64,000 nt of DNA from Druceiella hillmani. Taxonomy: Eukaryota; Arthropoda; Insecta; Lepidoptera; Hepialidae. Both the position numbers and the translations under genes were made by a program. Position 1 is the first letter of the stretch; the number at the start of each line of letters is the position of its first letter. Below, in pieces: positions 13,161-25,712 of this stretch. The stretch is from assembly GCA_039881145.1 (NCBI GenBank), contig JAYKKI010000008.1, forward strand, positions 33,009,501 to 33,073,500. Direction: 5' to 3'. Below the pieces are notes generated by a model. The model did not search any database. It was given only the letters and a program-made list of their open reading frames with translations, and was not told where the DNA came from.

Positions 13161-14989
13161 CATAAAACGAGCCGTGCACGAGTGGGCTATAAATTCCGTC
13201 CAGAAATTATTAATTTTCAGACAAATGGTAGGCAACATTAAGGTATTTTATACGTCGCCTTCCTAACAGAAATTTATACTTACGTACAGCTTTTAATTTC
13301 AGACCTATTTTGAACTAAAAGTAAGATTAATTCTTTTATGTTGTTTTGCGTTACGATCACTTGTAATTTGGTACCAAAAGTATCGTACATACCACTGATT
13401 GATTAAGTTTATTTAATACATGAAAACTTTATTTAATGACCTCATTTACGGGATAAAAATGTATACTTAGTTGCTTTACTTTTATATATGAAATATTTTA
13501 AAGCGTTTTCCTTATAGTCAGCACAATTAAATAAATTAACCGTAATTTTGTTGACTAATAGCTGTTAAAGTGATGTTGAAATGAAGGAGTTTTGATGAGT
13601 GTAAAAATATTAGTTATTTAGTTGCAGATAGTTTGTTCATAAAAAAGTTAAGGATTGTGTAGTCACAAAAAATGCAAAAAAAATTGAGAAAGTTTCAACC
13701 TATGAAAGAAGTAACTTTTAAATCTCCGGAAGATAGTATCTAATTCTTTTGGCACAACTATATACCTATTATTAACAAATAAACAGTAAAAACTGATTAA
13801 TTTTTGAATATGTTTTTAGACAGAAAAATATTAAAAAATGTACATTTTCAATGTTATGGATTAATACATACTTTTAGTAAAGAGATAAAACAACAAGAGA
13901 AGATTAATTGCATATTTTAAGGGAAAAAAATACTCGTTACTTAGCTATTAATTAATGTTAGTTGATTTCTGTATTATTTTCTGTATGACTTCATTTTTTG
14001 AAATTATGTAATTGCGGGGTCTAAACAGTACCTTATTATTGCGGCAAGGTCGTCTGCCTATCCGTCTATATTGTCTATCTGTCGGAGCTTGCTAACTCTA
14101 AACCAAACAAGACAGACATTTGAAATTTACATAAAATATGTATTTTATTTGTGCAAAACTAAAAAAGGTATTTAAAATTATATTTCAAGGATGCTTCTAC
14201 ACATGTAATGGGTTGACAAAATTTAATTTACCGTTTTGAGTAGGGCATAAACCTGTTTTTTAATTTGTTTTGTTAGTGGACAATCAATGTTCATTGAAAC
14301 CATGTATACAAGATGACAATTTGTGTTTTTCAAAATTGCGGATTCGGCAATAACCACCGCCCTCCAGCTCCTGTGGGGAAAAAGTGTGCACTATTTACGT
14401 ATTTCTGTCACATACATTATTATTATTATACAAATGTATGAACGGAAGCACTTTTTTGCAATTAACTATCTAAAACTTTTACAATCTTCTTAACAACAGC
14501 TTAAACCTCTATTATTCCATTATATATGAATATACATGATGTCTCTAGTCCATGTATTTTGTCAATTATAATGTCTAGTCCATGTATTTTGTCAACCATT
14601 AAAATACTCATAATTGAGGGAGGTTTGAAAATTATTTGACGCCTGTGTCCTCTTGCAATATTTTTGGAACAAGCAATTGGATACATTCGAACGTGAGTCT
14701 GCGGTTTAATTTTCATTTAATTAACTTATTACCTAATTTATTGTACATCCTCGCGGGTGTATGCTTATCTATAACTAGTGCGCCAGATTAGTGTTTTAAT
14801 TATAGAGTATTACTTTATAATTATATAATTCGGGTAATTCTTCAAGCAATCAACTTTTAACATAGTTTTTTTTGCAAATGGGGGAGCTTTCTATAAAAAT
14901 GACACTATTTTCTACTTTTTTAAATGATTTATTATGATCCAAAAATGTCTTTGAAAAATGGCATGCGTCACTGTCCGCGTATCTGTACG

Positions 14990-15240
14990 TATATTCTTTC
15001 TTCCATCGATTGGTTAACTATCAGAATAGAAGCTTATTAAATATCACAGTGATTTATCATATAGTTGTTCATAAGCAAATTTGTTCAAAAACTCCCTCTT
15101 TTCTTGCTTGGTGGCTTATTTTTGACACTTCTCTCTGTTCCCCCTTATTTTTTAATTTTTATTTGTTTTTCCCGTTTTACAATTTTTTATTTGATAAACC
15201 TCAAAAGAAGCAGGCTGTGAATTTTTTATTTTACTAAGTG
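14990..15240 (+). repeat. Dispersed repeat block D, copy 1
   Basis: The start TCGATTGGTTAACTATCAGA is followed by TAGAAGC, a segment with TTCATAAGCAA, and a pyrimidine-rich stretch CCCTTATTTTTTAATTTTTA. Inverted copies lie at about 42210-42430 and 52100-52290, and a short same-strand relic at 6575-6620. The open frame 15010-15237 lies wholly inside this repeat and reads low-complexity sequence, so I do not call it a gene. Confidence 0.6.
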
Positions 15241-16194
15241 TTATTATTTTGCGTTCATGAAGGTGGAGATAACTCACTAAACTCGGCGATCGTTCAACGT
15301 ATGATATGAGAAACCCTTAAACGGTACGGAGTATTTGTCACAAAAATGGATGCGAAATATGAAGCTAGAGCGAACTGTTATCAATATGTATAGACCAGTG
15401 ATATTGCTTTGTTTATGCGAAAGACTTCATGGGTTAAAAATCGACACTCATATTTGTAGGAGAATAAAGGAAATACGTTTTCAGTGATGTATTGGTTGTG
15501 TGTCATTTCACTCTTGTATGTTAATGTAAAAGCAAACCTTATTTTATTAAAAATTCCAATAATATCGGATTAGCATTCTTAAAGAAGACTAATATAATAT
15601 TTTCTCTCTATAAGGTTTTTTATATTTTACTTCGATATATTTCTTATGTTTGAATATATGTGACTTGAGTAGAGAGGATGTCTTTCTTAAATAAGTAAAT
15701 ATTTCAGTGCATGAAGATGATGGCATGTTTGGTAATGCGATTAATATTTTTTGCAGGAGAATTTTGTTATAATTGTCTTTAGTTCATAAAAATCATAATA
15801 TATTTTTATACGCACCTTATGATATAAACAAAGTTCATATAATTTATATATTTATATGCTTTTGTTTCGGGCAAGTTGATAATTTGTAATATTTTTTCAT
15901 TAAAATAAATCAGGATACGATGGAATATATGGCGTAGGAGCAATTACGATCATAAATTAATGACATTAATAAATATTGCTAACTAACAACCTTGGAGGTT
16001 TAAAATCATGCAGAAAATACCTTTGAAGAACATTATTATACTAAAACTACATAATTTATATCTGATATTTTTTTTAATTTTAATAACTTGACAACGGAAA
16101 ATTATAATACGTAAATCAACCAATTAAAACGTTTGAAAATCGAAATATATACTCATGAAATCGAATTTCAAAGGTCGAACAAACCATTAAATTG

Positions 16195-16400
16195 TAAAAA
16201 ACGCACTTGATACTTTAATCCAGCGAGACCATTTAAAGTGTTTATTTCGAGCGAGCGTGTTATAAATTGTTTACTTAAATTCGAGACAGTGGGCTGTTTA
16301 TTTATCCACTTGCTACTTTTGCTGAAATACTCTATTTACGTATATTGACAGACACACGCTAGCCTATTGAGGTGTTTTTAACTTTACTACGTGAGCGAAA
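16195..16400 (+). repeat. GC-richer block B, copy 1
   Basis: This copy begins near CACTTGATACTTTAATCCAG and includes GAGCGAGCGTGTTATAAATT, GGGCTGTTTATTTATCCACT and GCTGAAATACTC. Paralogues lie at 33790-34085, 45715-45925 and 56010-56215. It stands out from the surrounding AT-rich DNA by its CG dinucleotides, most strongly in the last two copies. Its function is unknown; an old promoter or exon of the duplicated unit is possible. Confidence 0.6.
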
Positions 16401-16536
16401 AGGGCTATATTTTTCAGTGGCTTGTTTATCCGTATATCATACTTTATACGCGTTTATATTATACTTTATTTTTGAATATGATAATTTCACCGCTCTCAAT
16501 CTAAATGGCTGCATGTAATTAATATATGTTCCTCTC

Positions 16537-16589
16537 CATCAGTCATATATCAATTACATTATTAAAATGTAATTGATATATGACTGATG
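16537..16589. repeat. Perfect hairpin, 24-bp arms, 5-nt loop
   Basis: The left arm 16537-16560 contains AGTCATATATCAATTACATT. The right arm 16566-16589 is its exact reverse complement, and the loop is ATTAA. No flanking gene is visible. It could be a recent fold-back insertion or an inverted duplication. Confidence 0.9.
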
Positions 16590-17160
16590 AAATCATTGAT
16601 TTTATAACCCACATACGGTCTTTTGAATGTTTGATGTAAGTGTTATCAATGATTTGACATTCCCAATTTTAAGTTTACCAGTTCAGTAGTTTTTAAGTTA
16701 TTTTGCTTCTAAGGTTTTCTGTGTTTCCGGCACCTTATTCATCAGTAGATTTTCAAGAATCAAAGCTGAGAAAAATGAGTATTTAAAAAAAATAATGTAA
16801 ATATATATGAAAATACATCCTTATAAGATCCCAACGTTAGATTTCATTTATATACTGAAAATAAAACAATTTCAATAAATAGCAAAAATGTGTATTAAAA
16901 TCGTTCATTAACCGATGGTAAGAAACGTTGAACTTTTCTAAAATTTTCAAACTATAATATAAACACATTTTTATAATGCAATTCTGCGTTTATAATTGTT
17001 TTTAGGATAAATGTATTCATGAGAATCAAGATGTCAACTGAAATGAAACGGTGCTAATTTCGTCATTTAGCATTTTATTTATTGGGACATTTTTCGGGTA
17101 CTATGGGCCTGTCTTTACGAAGTAATATAAGTTTATGCAGGATATTGCAAGATAACGAAG
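16590..17160. other. AT-rich non-coding stretch
   Basis: No gene was recognised between the hairpin and the microsatellite. Confidence 0.4.
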
Positions 17161-17165
17161 AAAAA

Positions 17166-17213
<48 letters not shown>
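17161..17213. repeat. A-tract and (TA)n microsatellite
   Basis: A homopolymer A run is followed by an uninterrupted TA run to about 17213. Confidence 0.95.
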
Positions 17214-17215
<2 letters not shown>

Positions 17216-17374
17216 TCCATATTACATTTCAAGAACTTGGTCAACCCTTACCTTACCCTTAATAATGTATAGGTTCTCTAATCCATATGCGACTCTTCTT
17301 AAACCACAGTTGCTCATTAAATCTAATAAAGGATCAATTATAGTGATATCACGATATTACAATTGCATTTCCTT

Positions 17375-18825
17375 AATTAGTTTTTATTCCGTTTATTACC
17401 TATAATCTTATCTTAACTTTCTCCCTTTCATAACTACTATAAGCCTTCTTAAGATTTATAAAACAAAGTACATTTTTTCGTTAACGAAATGTTCGTAAAT
17501 TAGGAATCTGAAAGAAAATCTTTACCCGTGTAATTCTTTTCTTATCTTAAACCCTCTTGTACATCCTACAGCATTTTACCATTGTTACCTAATCATTCAA
17601 TTAAAATTTATCCATCTGTACTAGAAGAAGACATTATGTTACTTTTATTGAATAGATATTATGTTACTTTTATTGAAATAGTATGATTAATCAATCAACA
17701 GGGAACATCTTTCGTAACGTTTCGAAATTACGGCTGTCTCTATTTTGTCATTATATTAAAAATACACACGCTTATAGTTAAAAATGAATCACTTTTATTA
17801 CACCTGTAAATTATAATATTGACAAAGTACAAAATAAATCTAAATGATATATAAGTTTATAAATTAATAAATTCAAGGTTTGAATCAAATTAAGTTTATG
17901 AACATAATATATAATAAAAAGGAAATTTAAGATGAACCATATCTAAAAAAACAAGTTCTTACCAAATAATGCTATTCATAAATTACGTTTCATTGCGCCG
18001 TTATGTGTGAATATAGTCGTTAATGCCAAATACAGTCACACGAATACAAGACACTGTCTAATTTATTTGCCGCGTGGATTTAAAAATATTTCGAAGGAGT
18101 CTTATTTTTCTTGCGCAGTGAGCAGTTTAAATATATCTATTCGTAGAAACTGATCTCGCGTAGTATTTTCCTATCGTCAACCGAAATAATTGAAATTGTA
18201 AAGCCAAAAAATTATCTCTCCCTTGCTAACATAAGACGATGTCACCGAACTGCGTAAAAAAGCTTTCGCGCGTTTTAACGCGCGCGTAATTAGGCTAATT
18301 ATGTGCCACATCACCACTTAGTCTAAATTTACGTGAATATTTTTTTAAGAGATTACAATATCTTTAATTATTGTTTTATAAAACCATTTAGGAGATTCTA
18401 TTGAAATTCGTGAACTGTTGGTGAAGGAAGTATTTGTAAACTCACATAAGTATTTGATTCACTAGGCTTTACTTGGGTATGCGAGGGGGGTCACTTTGCT
18501 AATACGTTGACCTGATTTATAATGTGTCCGAACCTTTGATAAGGTAATGATTATCGAACTTTTGACCGTAATTTTTAAGTTATGGGACGACAAATAATTT
18601 CCATATAAAGAACGTAATATATGATTCCAAGAAGCGAATCTTCTGAAAAAGGAAGCAACATCGTGAGACATCGTAAATTAATCACCCATCCAAAATCCAA
18701 TCAACACCAATATTTCATAACTTCTTACTGATAAAATATACCACGATATGCAACACAATATAATTTTTAGACATTTATTTTTTCAAAACACGGTCTTTAA
18801 AATTCTCTCAAGCATACTTAAGAGA

Positions 18826-18828
<3 letters not shown>
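17375..18828 (-). repeat. Left arm of a large inverted repeat (block C, inverted)
   Basis: This is the reverse complement of 20841-22385 over its length, with diverged landmarks. CTTATCTTAACTTTCTCCCT (17407) pairs with AGAGAAAGTTAAGATAAG (22343). AACCCTCTTGTACATCCTAC (17550) pairs with GTAGGATGTGTAAGAGGGTT (22196). TATTTGCCGCGTGGATTT (18064) pairs with AAATCCACGCGGCAAATA (21691). ATTCTCTCAAGCATAC (18801) pairs with GTATGCTTGAGAGAAT (20853). Further same-family copies lie at 46280-47300 and 56470-57230. No coding frame survives. A small open frame at 18462-18671 is within it and has no family resemblance. Confidence 0.8.
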
Positions 18829-18830
<2 letters not shown>

Positions 18831-18907
<77 letters not shown>

Positions 18908-18916
18908 GTGTATATA
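18831..18916. repeat. (CA)n(TA)n compound microsatellite
   Basis: The CA run to 18873 continues as a TA run to about 18900, then TGTATATGTGTATATA. It abuts the inner end of the left block C arm. Open frames here are translated dinucleotide repeat. Confidence 0.95.
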
Positions 18917-19390
18917 CCCTTCATATTAAATTCCGAAGACTTGGGTCAACGAAAAATACCTTTAGTACTTTTAACCAGTAAGTCACCATCAAAAATCTGT
19001 AGCTCCATAGACCAGTATTTTAGGTATATTAATTTCATCTTTATACCCCTGGCTTTTTCCGAAAAAAAGTTTTTTGACTATGTACGTAAAGGAGCAATAA
19101 CAAAGTAATCCTATGAGGGTTTTTTTTTTCATTCTGATGTACGGAACAAAAAACAAAAGTGTTACTGCCAGTTGATATCGCAAGTCGTGTGTTCTACGGG
19201 TACAAAAAAACTCATAACAGAATTAAAATGTTTTTTTTCAAATATAAAACAGTAATTAAAACATTATTACTTTCATGTGGCTAGGATTAAATGATCAAAC
19301 AATTGCTTTTTGACGTAACCATTATCGTAAATTCCAAACCGTCGCAATGTAAAATAACATACAAATCTTAGTTAACACATAAGTTGAATA
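18917..19390 (+). repeat. Dispersed lepidopteran-type repeat, degenerate copy
   Basis: GTAATCCTATGAGGGTTTTT (19105) followed by CATTCTGATGTACGGAAC resembles GTGATTCTATAGGGGTTTC and CATTTTGAAGTACAGAA at 41928-41975. A third related stretch lies at 51890-52080. The pattern 'tAATCCTAtAgGGtTcC ... tttTGaGGTACGGAACC' is a common dispersed repeat core in moths and butterflies, as far as I recall. It is non-coding here, and the short frames over it are incidental. Confidence 0.45.
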
Positions 19391-19545
19391 TTGAATATAT
19401 TTGGCGTTAATTTTATAGAAATTCATTATTCACAATTAAATGAAACTACGTGATGTAGTATTATTTCTACTTTCTTTAAGTTCTTTACCACGACCTAGGT
19501 TTCGTTGTATTACAACATCTTCAGGTGGGATATTGGCAAAGTTCA
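19391..19545 (-). repeat. Fold-back repeat (block E), single arm, inverted
   Basis: This is one complete arm of the hammerhead-bearing family. On the minus strand it runs from the core through GAACTTAAAGAAAGTAG, AATAATACTACATCACGTAG, TTTCATTTAATTGTGAATAA to TTAACGCCAAATATATTC. The matching partner arm is absent here, unlike the copies at 40172 and 52781. Confidence 0.85.
19483..19541 (-). ncRNA. Candidate minimal hammerhead ribozyme 1
   Basis: Read on the minus strand the 59 bases parse as follows: stem I distal CTTTG, an 8-nt internal loop, stem I proximal CCAC, core CTGAAGA, one extra T, stem II GTTGT-AAT-ACAAC, GAAA, CCTAGG, TC, then stem I return strands GTGG and TAAAG. Cleavage would fall after the GTC. 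All conserved hammerhead positions (CUGANGA, GAAA, UH) are present. Stem III can form only two C-G pairs, but CCTAGG is self-complementary, so a dimer would build a longer one. Known family behaviour: such short-stem-III hammerheads occur in Penelope-like elements and retrozymes. The extra T before stem II departs from the textbook core. Activity is unproven. Confidence 0.65.
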
Positions 19546-19559
19546 CTTTGTTAATTGTA

Positions 19560-20690
19560 AAAATAAGTTGACAACATAAGTTGTCTGAATATCAGCGTAA
19601 TGCTTTGCGGACAAAATAATGTATTTACTTATGTTATTTCAAATAATAAATAATTTATAAAGTCTGTAAAAATAATTTATAAAGTGTGTAAATAAAACTG
19701 GTGTATTAAGCTGGGAATAATATTTGAAGTATCGCTTTTACATCAGCTTTATTAAGTACTAAGTATAAATACTCGAATTCCAACCTCACAAAGATAAATA
19801 TAAGGGTGGATATTTGTAAATACAAATAATAAAGAATTAATATCGTAAAATTATTTTTTTCCCTTAACACATGTGCACTTTTCAATTCTGATATATTAAT
19901 ATTTATAACTATCGTTTTGTATCTATAAAAAATAGTCTAATTATGTGTAGAGGGATAAAAAATATAAATATTTTCAGTTACATTCTTTTTGTATGATTTC
20001 TAAGCAAATGTAATCGTTGAATGTATTTAACGGTTCACATCCGATTTATTTACCGGAAGAGAAATTATGTAATTTTTTATAAAGTGCAAAATTTGGCGGT
20101 ATTCACATTTTGCTTTGTTTCAAATTTGGCTTTACTTTTATATTTTGTGTTCGAGAAAAGATTTGAAGTTTCATGAAGCTATCATTTAACTCGAATAATG
20201 AGAAATATTCTTGACGAAAACGTGTACTGAAGAACAATGATATCCCTTATTAATACCTAACAACCGATATGAATCAGTAATTTCTTCTACGAAGGAGTAG
20301 CTATGGGCGGAAATTGTTATTGATATTTATCGGAAAATTTATCGGAAAACAACAAGAATATCTTTGTAGTGCTATTTCGGTTTCTCATTTTGTATCTTAA
20401 TGCGAAAGAATAACTAAGGTTATTGAAGATTACAGTAATATTGGTAGAAGTTTAGAGTGTAGCAACATATATTTTTTTGTGAGTGAAACAAATGAAACGT
20501 ATGAGACTATAATTCGCATTATTACATAACCTTGATTGCAGTCTTATTATGTCATTTGTACTTCATTCATTATAATTATAAACGATGTTTTGTTTATTTA
20601 TTAATTCATAAAAAAATTACTTGCAAAGTCAAATAGACACCCCGCGGATTCAATTATATAACAATTATCTCTTTGTCATTTTTTGTATTT
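19560..20690. other. AT-rich non-coding stretch
   Basis: This is the spacer between the two block C arms. Apart from the block E arm no gene was recognised. A short direct repeat, AATAATTTATAAAGT, occurs twice near 19645-19685. Confidence 0.4.
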
Positions 20691-20692
20691 AT

Positions 20693-20722
20693 ACATTTAA
20701 TATATCATGATATATTAAATGT
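20693..20722. repeat. Perfect 30-bp AT palindrome
   Basis: ACATTTAATATATCA is followed directly by its reverse complement TGATATATTAAATGT with no loop. Confidence 0.85.
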
Positions 20723-20840
20723 GTAAATTTAAATTTAAATTTATAATTAATGTTTAGGGTTATTATTTAAACATTATGTAAATATCAAAAATTTTATTGA
20801 GTGATATAGAAAATGAAAATTTACTACATTTGCATTTACC

Positions 20841-22385
20841 AATATCTCTTAGGTATGCTTGAGAGAATTTCAAAGATCGTGTTCCGAAAAAAAAATTATT
20901 AAAAAATATATTGTGTTGCATGTCGTGGTATCTTTTATCATTAAGAAGTTATGAAATATGGATGTTGATTGGATTTTGGATGGCTGACTAATTTTACGGT
21001 ATCTCACGATATAGCTTCCTTTTTAAGAAGACTTGCTTTTTGCAAATGTATATTACGTTCTTTGTTTAGAGTTTATTTGTCATTTCATAACTTAAAAATT
21101 ACGACACGCATTTTTATAAAATCTTCGATGATCATTAGCTTAGAGTTTAAACTATATATTAAGACATCATTATGATTAACAATCAATATGAAAACCGACT
21201 TGAAAAACTAGCTTTAAGGTTGGAAAAGTATTAGAAAATAACATCCGGACACATTATAAATTTGGTCAACGTATTCGAAAAGTAAAGCCCCTCGCATACT
21301 CGCAAGTAAACCTAAGTAAATCAAGTACTTTAGGGTGTAAGTTTACAAATATTTCGTTTACCGACAGTTCATGACTTTGGATACAGTTTCCTAGATGGTT
21401 TTAGAAAATATTAATTAAAGATATTGTTAATCTCCTAAAAAATTCAAGTAACATTAGACTAAGTGCTGATATGGCACATCATTAGCCCAATTACAAATGC
21501 GGCAAATCTTTTTTACGCGTTCGGTAACTTCGTTTTATGTTAGCGTGGGAGAGTATTATATTATTTGATTTTACAATTTCAATTCCTTCGGTTGACGATA
21601 GGAAAATAACACACGAGATCGGTTTCTACCAATAGATATATTTAAACTGCTTGCTGCACAAGAAAAATAAGACTCCTTCGAAATATTTTAAAATCCACGC
21701 GGCAAATAAATTAGACAGTGTCTTGTATTCGTGTGACTGTATTTGGCATTAACGACTATACTCACACATAACGGTGCAATGAAACGTAATTTATGAATAG
21801 CATTATTTGGTAAGAACTTGTTTTTTTTAGATATGCTTCATCTTTAATATCTTTTTTATTATATATTATGTTCATAAACTTAATTTGGTTTAAATCTTGA
21901 ATTTATTAATTTATAAACTTACATACTATTTAGATGTATTTTGTGCTTTGTCAATATTATATTTTATTATTATAATTTCTAAGTGTATTTTAGGTGCATT
22001 AAAATTATTCGTTTTTAACCGTAAACTATTTTTAATATAATGCGATAATAATAACAGCCGTAATTTAAAAATGTTACGAAAGACGTTCCATGTTGTTGCG
22101 TTAATCATACTATTACAATAAAATTAATATAATGTATTCTTCTAGTACGGATGGCTAAATTTTAATTGAACGATTGGATAAGAATGATAAAAACTGTAGG
22201 ATGTGTAAGAGGGTTAAAGATAAGAAAAGAAATACATGGATCAATTTTTTTAATTTCAGGTTCCTAATTTAGTAATATTTTGTTAACGAAAAGATGTACT
22301 TTGTTTTATAAATCTTAAGTAGATTTGTAAAAGTTATGAAAGAGAGAAAGTTAAGATAAGTTTGTAGGTAATCAAGAAACAAAAA
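20841..22385 (+). repeat. Right arm of a large inverted repeat (block C, forward)
   Basis: Mirror of 17375-18828 around a spacer of about 2 kb. Forward-strand landmarks of the family are GGATGGCTGACTAATTTTAC, ATATTACGTTCTTTG, CAATTTCAATTCCTTCGG, AAATCCACGCGGCAAATAAA, TTTGGCATTAACGAC and TTATTTGGTAAGAAC. The same landmarks recur in order at 46280-47300 and 56470-57230. The open frame 20969-21175 lies inside but is not conserved in the other copies, so no gene is called. Confidence 0.8.
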
Positions 22386-25300
22386 ACTAATTTTTCGGTA
22401 CTAAGTATTAGGTAGGGCACGCTACGGAGGGAATCACTTGTAAATACATACTTATTATTAAATTTCTCACCCAAGTGTAATCTAATAATTGATAATATTA
22501 TGTTCTTTCACTTTTTAAAACATTCATCATTTTTGATAAAAGGCCAACCCAATGGTATTAAATTTCATGCAAATGGTATAAATTTGATGCAAATGGTATT
22601 AAATTGAAACACATTGTCGATCACCAAGCTTTGCATTAAAATGTTATCAATTATTTCGATATATATTTCCTAATATAATACTTTAGCAGAATTTGTCAAA
22701 TTACTTAGATGCAAAAAGAATAAATGCAGTTTAAAACCAGTGAAAATTTGACAGTTTTTAGTTATTAAATGAAAGAATACATATCAAAAACGGCATATTA
22801 AAAAAATTATTTTCGTTCTCTATTATCCCATAAAAAATTATTTGGAAACTATTTCTCATACATAGTGCGCTTTTGTAAACTACTTGTTAATTTTTTTTAT
22901 GAAAAAAAGTAATTCAAAAATTTAAATAAATAAGAATTATTGCGGTGAGAGGTTAGAAAGTTGATATTTGACGGCCCTTCCATTATAGCAAAAGCCATTT
23001 GGTAAATTTATTTTTTTTATTAAAACCACGGGCGGTATTTATTCTCGTTAACCCGTTGTTTTTATGAATATTATTTTATTTATAGAATGAAAAAAAGTGC
23101 TATTATCACCAAGGATCGTACAAGATTAATTTAAAATATAACTCCCGGCTAACCGCTAATATTGATAAAATTAGCATACGATACATTTATTAAGAAAACA
23201 TAATCTTAAAATTGGCTTCGATCTTCCATTATATTATTTTTCCAATAAAATATAAATTCGAAGATATTTCTTCATGACAATATACATTTCAAACTGTCAT
23301 GACGAATAAGCACATTCACAAACTAATAAAATAAATACAAAGAGAAAACGAGTATTACATAATTAACTCATTCAATAAAATTCACTGATAAAATAAAATA
23401 TGTAGGTCTATTTAGAAACTAAAAAATTAAATATTTTTATAAAAAGTCATATCATTACAATTTGTTTACTTCGGCTGATATTTAACAGATATTTATAATA
23501 CATAGTGATTCGGCATGTGTGTACGTATATGATGGTCAAATAGATGCAACAAAACATGGATTGTACACTCTGAATACAGCCGAAGGTAAGCTGCTGAGTG
23601 AAGTCTTATTTTCTCTTTACAAGTCGGACTATAACGTAATCAATTTGTAATTAATCGATACATTATTCCTAATTTCATACTTCTTTCGACAGGAATGAAA
23701 TTTGTACGTTTTAACTAATTAAGTTTTTAAATATTATAATGTATATTACAATATGTAAATTATACTATAATATCAAGATTAGTTACACGTTAATAGGGGC
23801 AATTGAAGCGTAATTATAAGAAAAACGCTTCTCTTATCATTACTGTTAGTATTACCAAAAACTGATAAGAAATATTTATATTTAATTTTAATGATAATTA
23901 TTGAGATATTTATATAGAGACCTCAAACACCCGACTGTGATGTAATAACATTACATCATTCTTTGTTAGTGTGTATAATGTGTAAATGTATCTACAATTG
24001 ATTTCCGGGTGATTGAATAAAAAATATTTCCCCATAAATAAATCAGGACCTTTTATTATTTTTAGCGAATTTAAATTAAGGAGATGACGCTATTGCGGCC
24101 AATTTTCGGTAGGAAATTTTCTAAAATTTCACTATATTTCCCCGATTATTTCCAATTTTATCGAGAAAGGAAGGTCACCACATTCTGCGGCCCCGCAATT
24201 CTGCTTCTTTCTATATATATTTAAATAATAACCTCTTTCTATATACAGTTAAGTAACTTTTTGTCTACGACTTCATGTCGTTTATCTAAATATTTATTTT
24301 ATTTTACCTAGAGAGCTGCCAGCAATACAATATTGATATACTTAGTTTGGCGGAACATAAAATACGTTAATATTTTCTTGTAATGTGTGTACAAACAAAC
24401 AGATAGTTGAATGAACCTTTCTAAATACGATAATTTTCTGTAGTTTGTTGTTGATTAAATATATTGTTAATGCACATTTTTTTAGTGTACCATAGCCGAT
24501 TGGCAAAAACTAATTTTTTATCCGTTTGTTCCCGTTTATACCATAACGTCGTATCTCTTATTAGCTATAGTTGAATTATGTGAATCCAAAAAAATAAAAT
24601 CCTTTTAAATACTTGCAGAATTTAACGTTAAATGTCTATATTAAATATTTATATATATTTTTATATTAACGTTAAATGTTGTTATTTAATGTTACTTGTG
24701 CTTTAGCATGTATTCTAAAGTACATATAACATTTAACGTTATACAGTAACATTTTAAGAAACCATTTACATATTTAATAATATTTTTTACTGAGTAAACA
24801 TTTTGCCTCGAACATCTTTGCAGGGGTAAAAATATCGCACCTTGCCTTAAAAACCAATGCCTTAAAAACTGTGATTTTTAGTTATCGCCATAGTTTTTAA
24901 ATAAACTTATGGTAATCGTTCTAATTTGAAGTAGGGGTTGAGAGGGGGTTGGAGAGGAGAAGGCGTGGTCAAGCATGGAGAGGATGATATATTTTTGTGA
25001 AAATTTTATAAATTAAACAGAAACTCAGCTTTTTAATCTTTGTAACTTGTAATTTAATAGATATCACATAGAGTACACGAAGTAAATGGTTTTTTCCGAG
25101 TTTTTCATTTGCTTTCTCTAAAACGTTCATAAAAACATTTTTGAATTAATTAAAAAATAATTTAGCCATTATAAATTTCGCATTTCTACGTCAAACTGTC
25201 TTTAGGTGAGGACGGAAGGACGTATAAGCATTCCGTTTTTTGCTTGTTAAACAGGAAACCCTGATTAGGAAATACTTTCATTAATTAAAGAATGGAAGTA

Positions 25301-25617
25301 CAATAAAATCTCGGGAAAAACGTACTAAACCCGAACCAGATAAATTTTAGTTTCTTTATTTTGGTACACAGATACTATGTATTGTTTATGGTTAAAATCT
25401 GTAAAGTAGTTTCGGAGGTCTGGCCCAACAAAACCAAGTTTTGTTTCATAACCGGCCCGAGTTTCGCCCGATTGACGAAAATAAAAAAAAGATAGAAAAT
25501 TATAGAAGTAGCGATACAAGTGGATTGTGATGAATAGATGAGATGAAATTTGAGATGAGCTGCTTTCCTTACATATTGATTATTGTTCTATATTATTGTT
25601 TAAGTTTATATATAATT

Positions 25618-25618
<1 letters not shown>
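22386..25618. other. AT-rich non-coding stretch
   Basis: No gene was recognised. Local features are a triplicated ATGCAAATGGTAT(T)AAATT motif at 22550-22610, a cluster of direct and inverted AACGTTAAATG motifs at 24624-24750, and a purine-rich G/A tract at 24930-24985. The minus-strand open frame 25325-25519 has no family resemblance. Confidence 0.4.

Positions 25619-25710
<92 letters not shown>
25619..25710. repeat. (TA)n microsatellite
   Basis: A nearly pure AT dinucleotide run with two phase changes (ATGTAT and ATACAT). Confidence 0.95.

Positions 25711-25712
<2 letters not shown>

Larger units (their letters stand above)
13165..16400. repeat. Duplicated segment paralogous to 31285-34085
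   Basis: Collinear landmarks show an old duplication. Block A (13165-13330) matches 31285-31520. AAGTTAAGGATTGTGTAG (13645) matches AAGTTAAGGATCGTGTCC (31811). AAATGCAA and then TTGAGAAAG (13670) match 31847. The CTAACTAACAACCTTGGAGG area (15980) matches CAACTAACGACTTTGG (33600). GCGAGCGTGTTATAAATTG (16250) matches GCGAGCGTGTTTTAAATTG (33894). No coding content was recognised in either copy. Confidence 0.65.

Noticed and set aside
15010..15237. Short hydrophobic protein
   Set aside because: It lies wholly within dispersed repeat block D, whose other copies do not preserve the same protein.
24624..24750. Cluster of AACGTTAAATG direct and inverted motifs as an operator array
   Set aside because: The motifs are short, AT-rich and irregularly spaced, with no adjacent gene to regulate.
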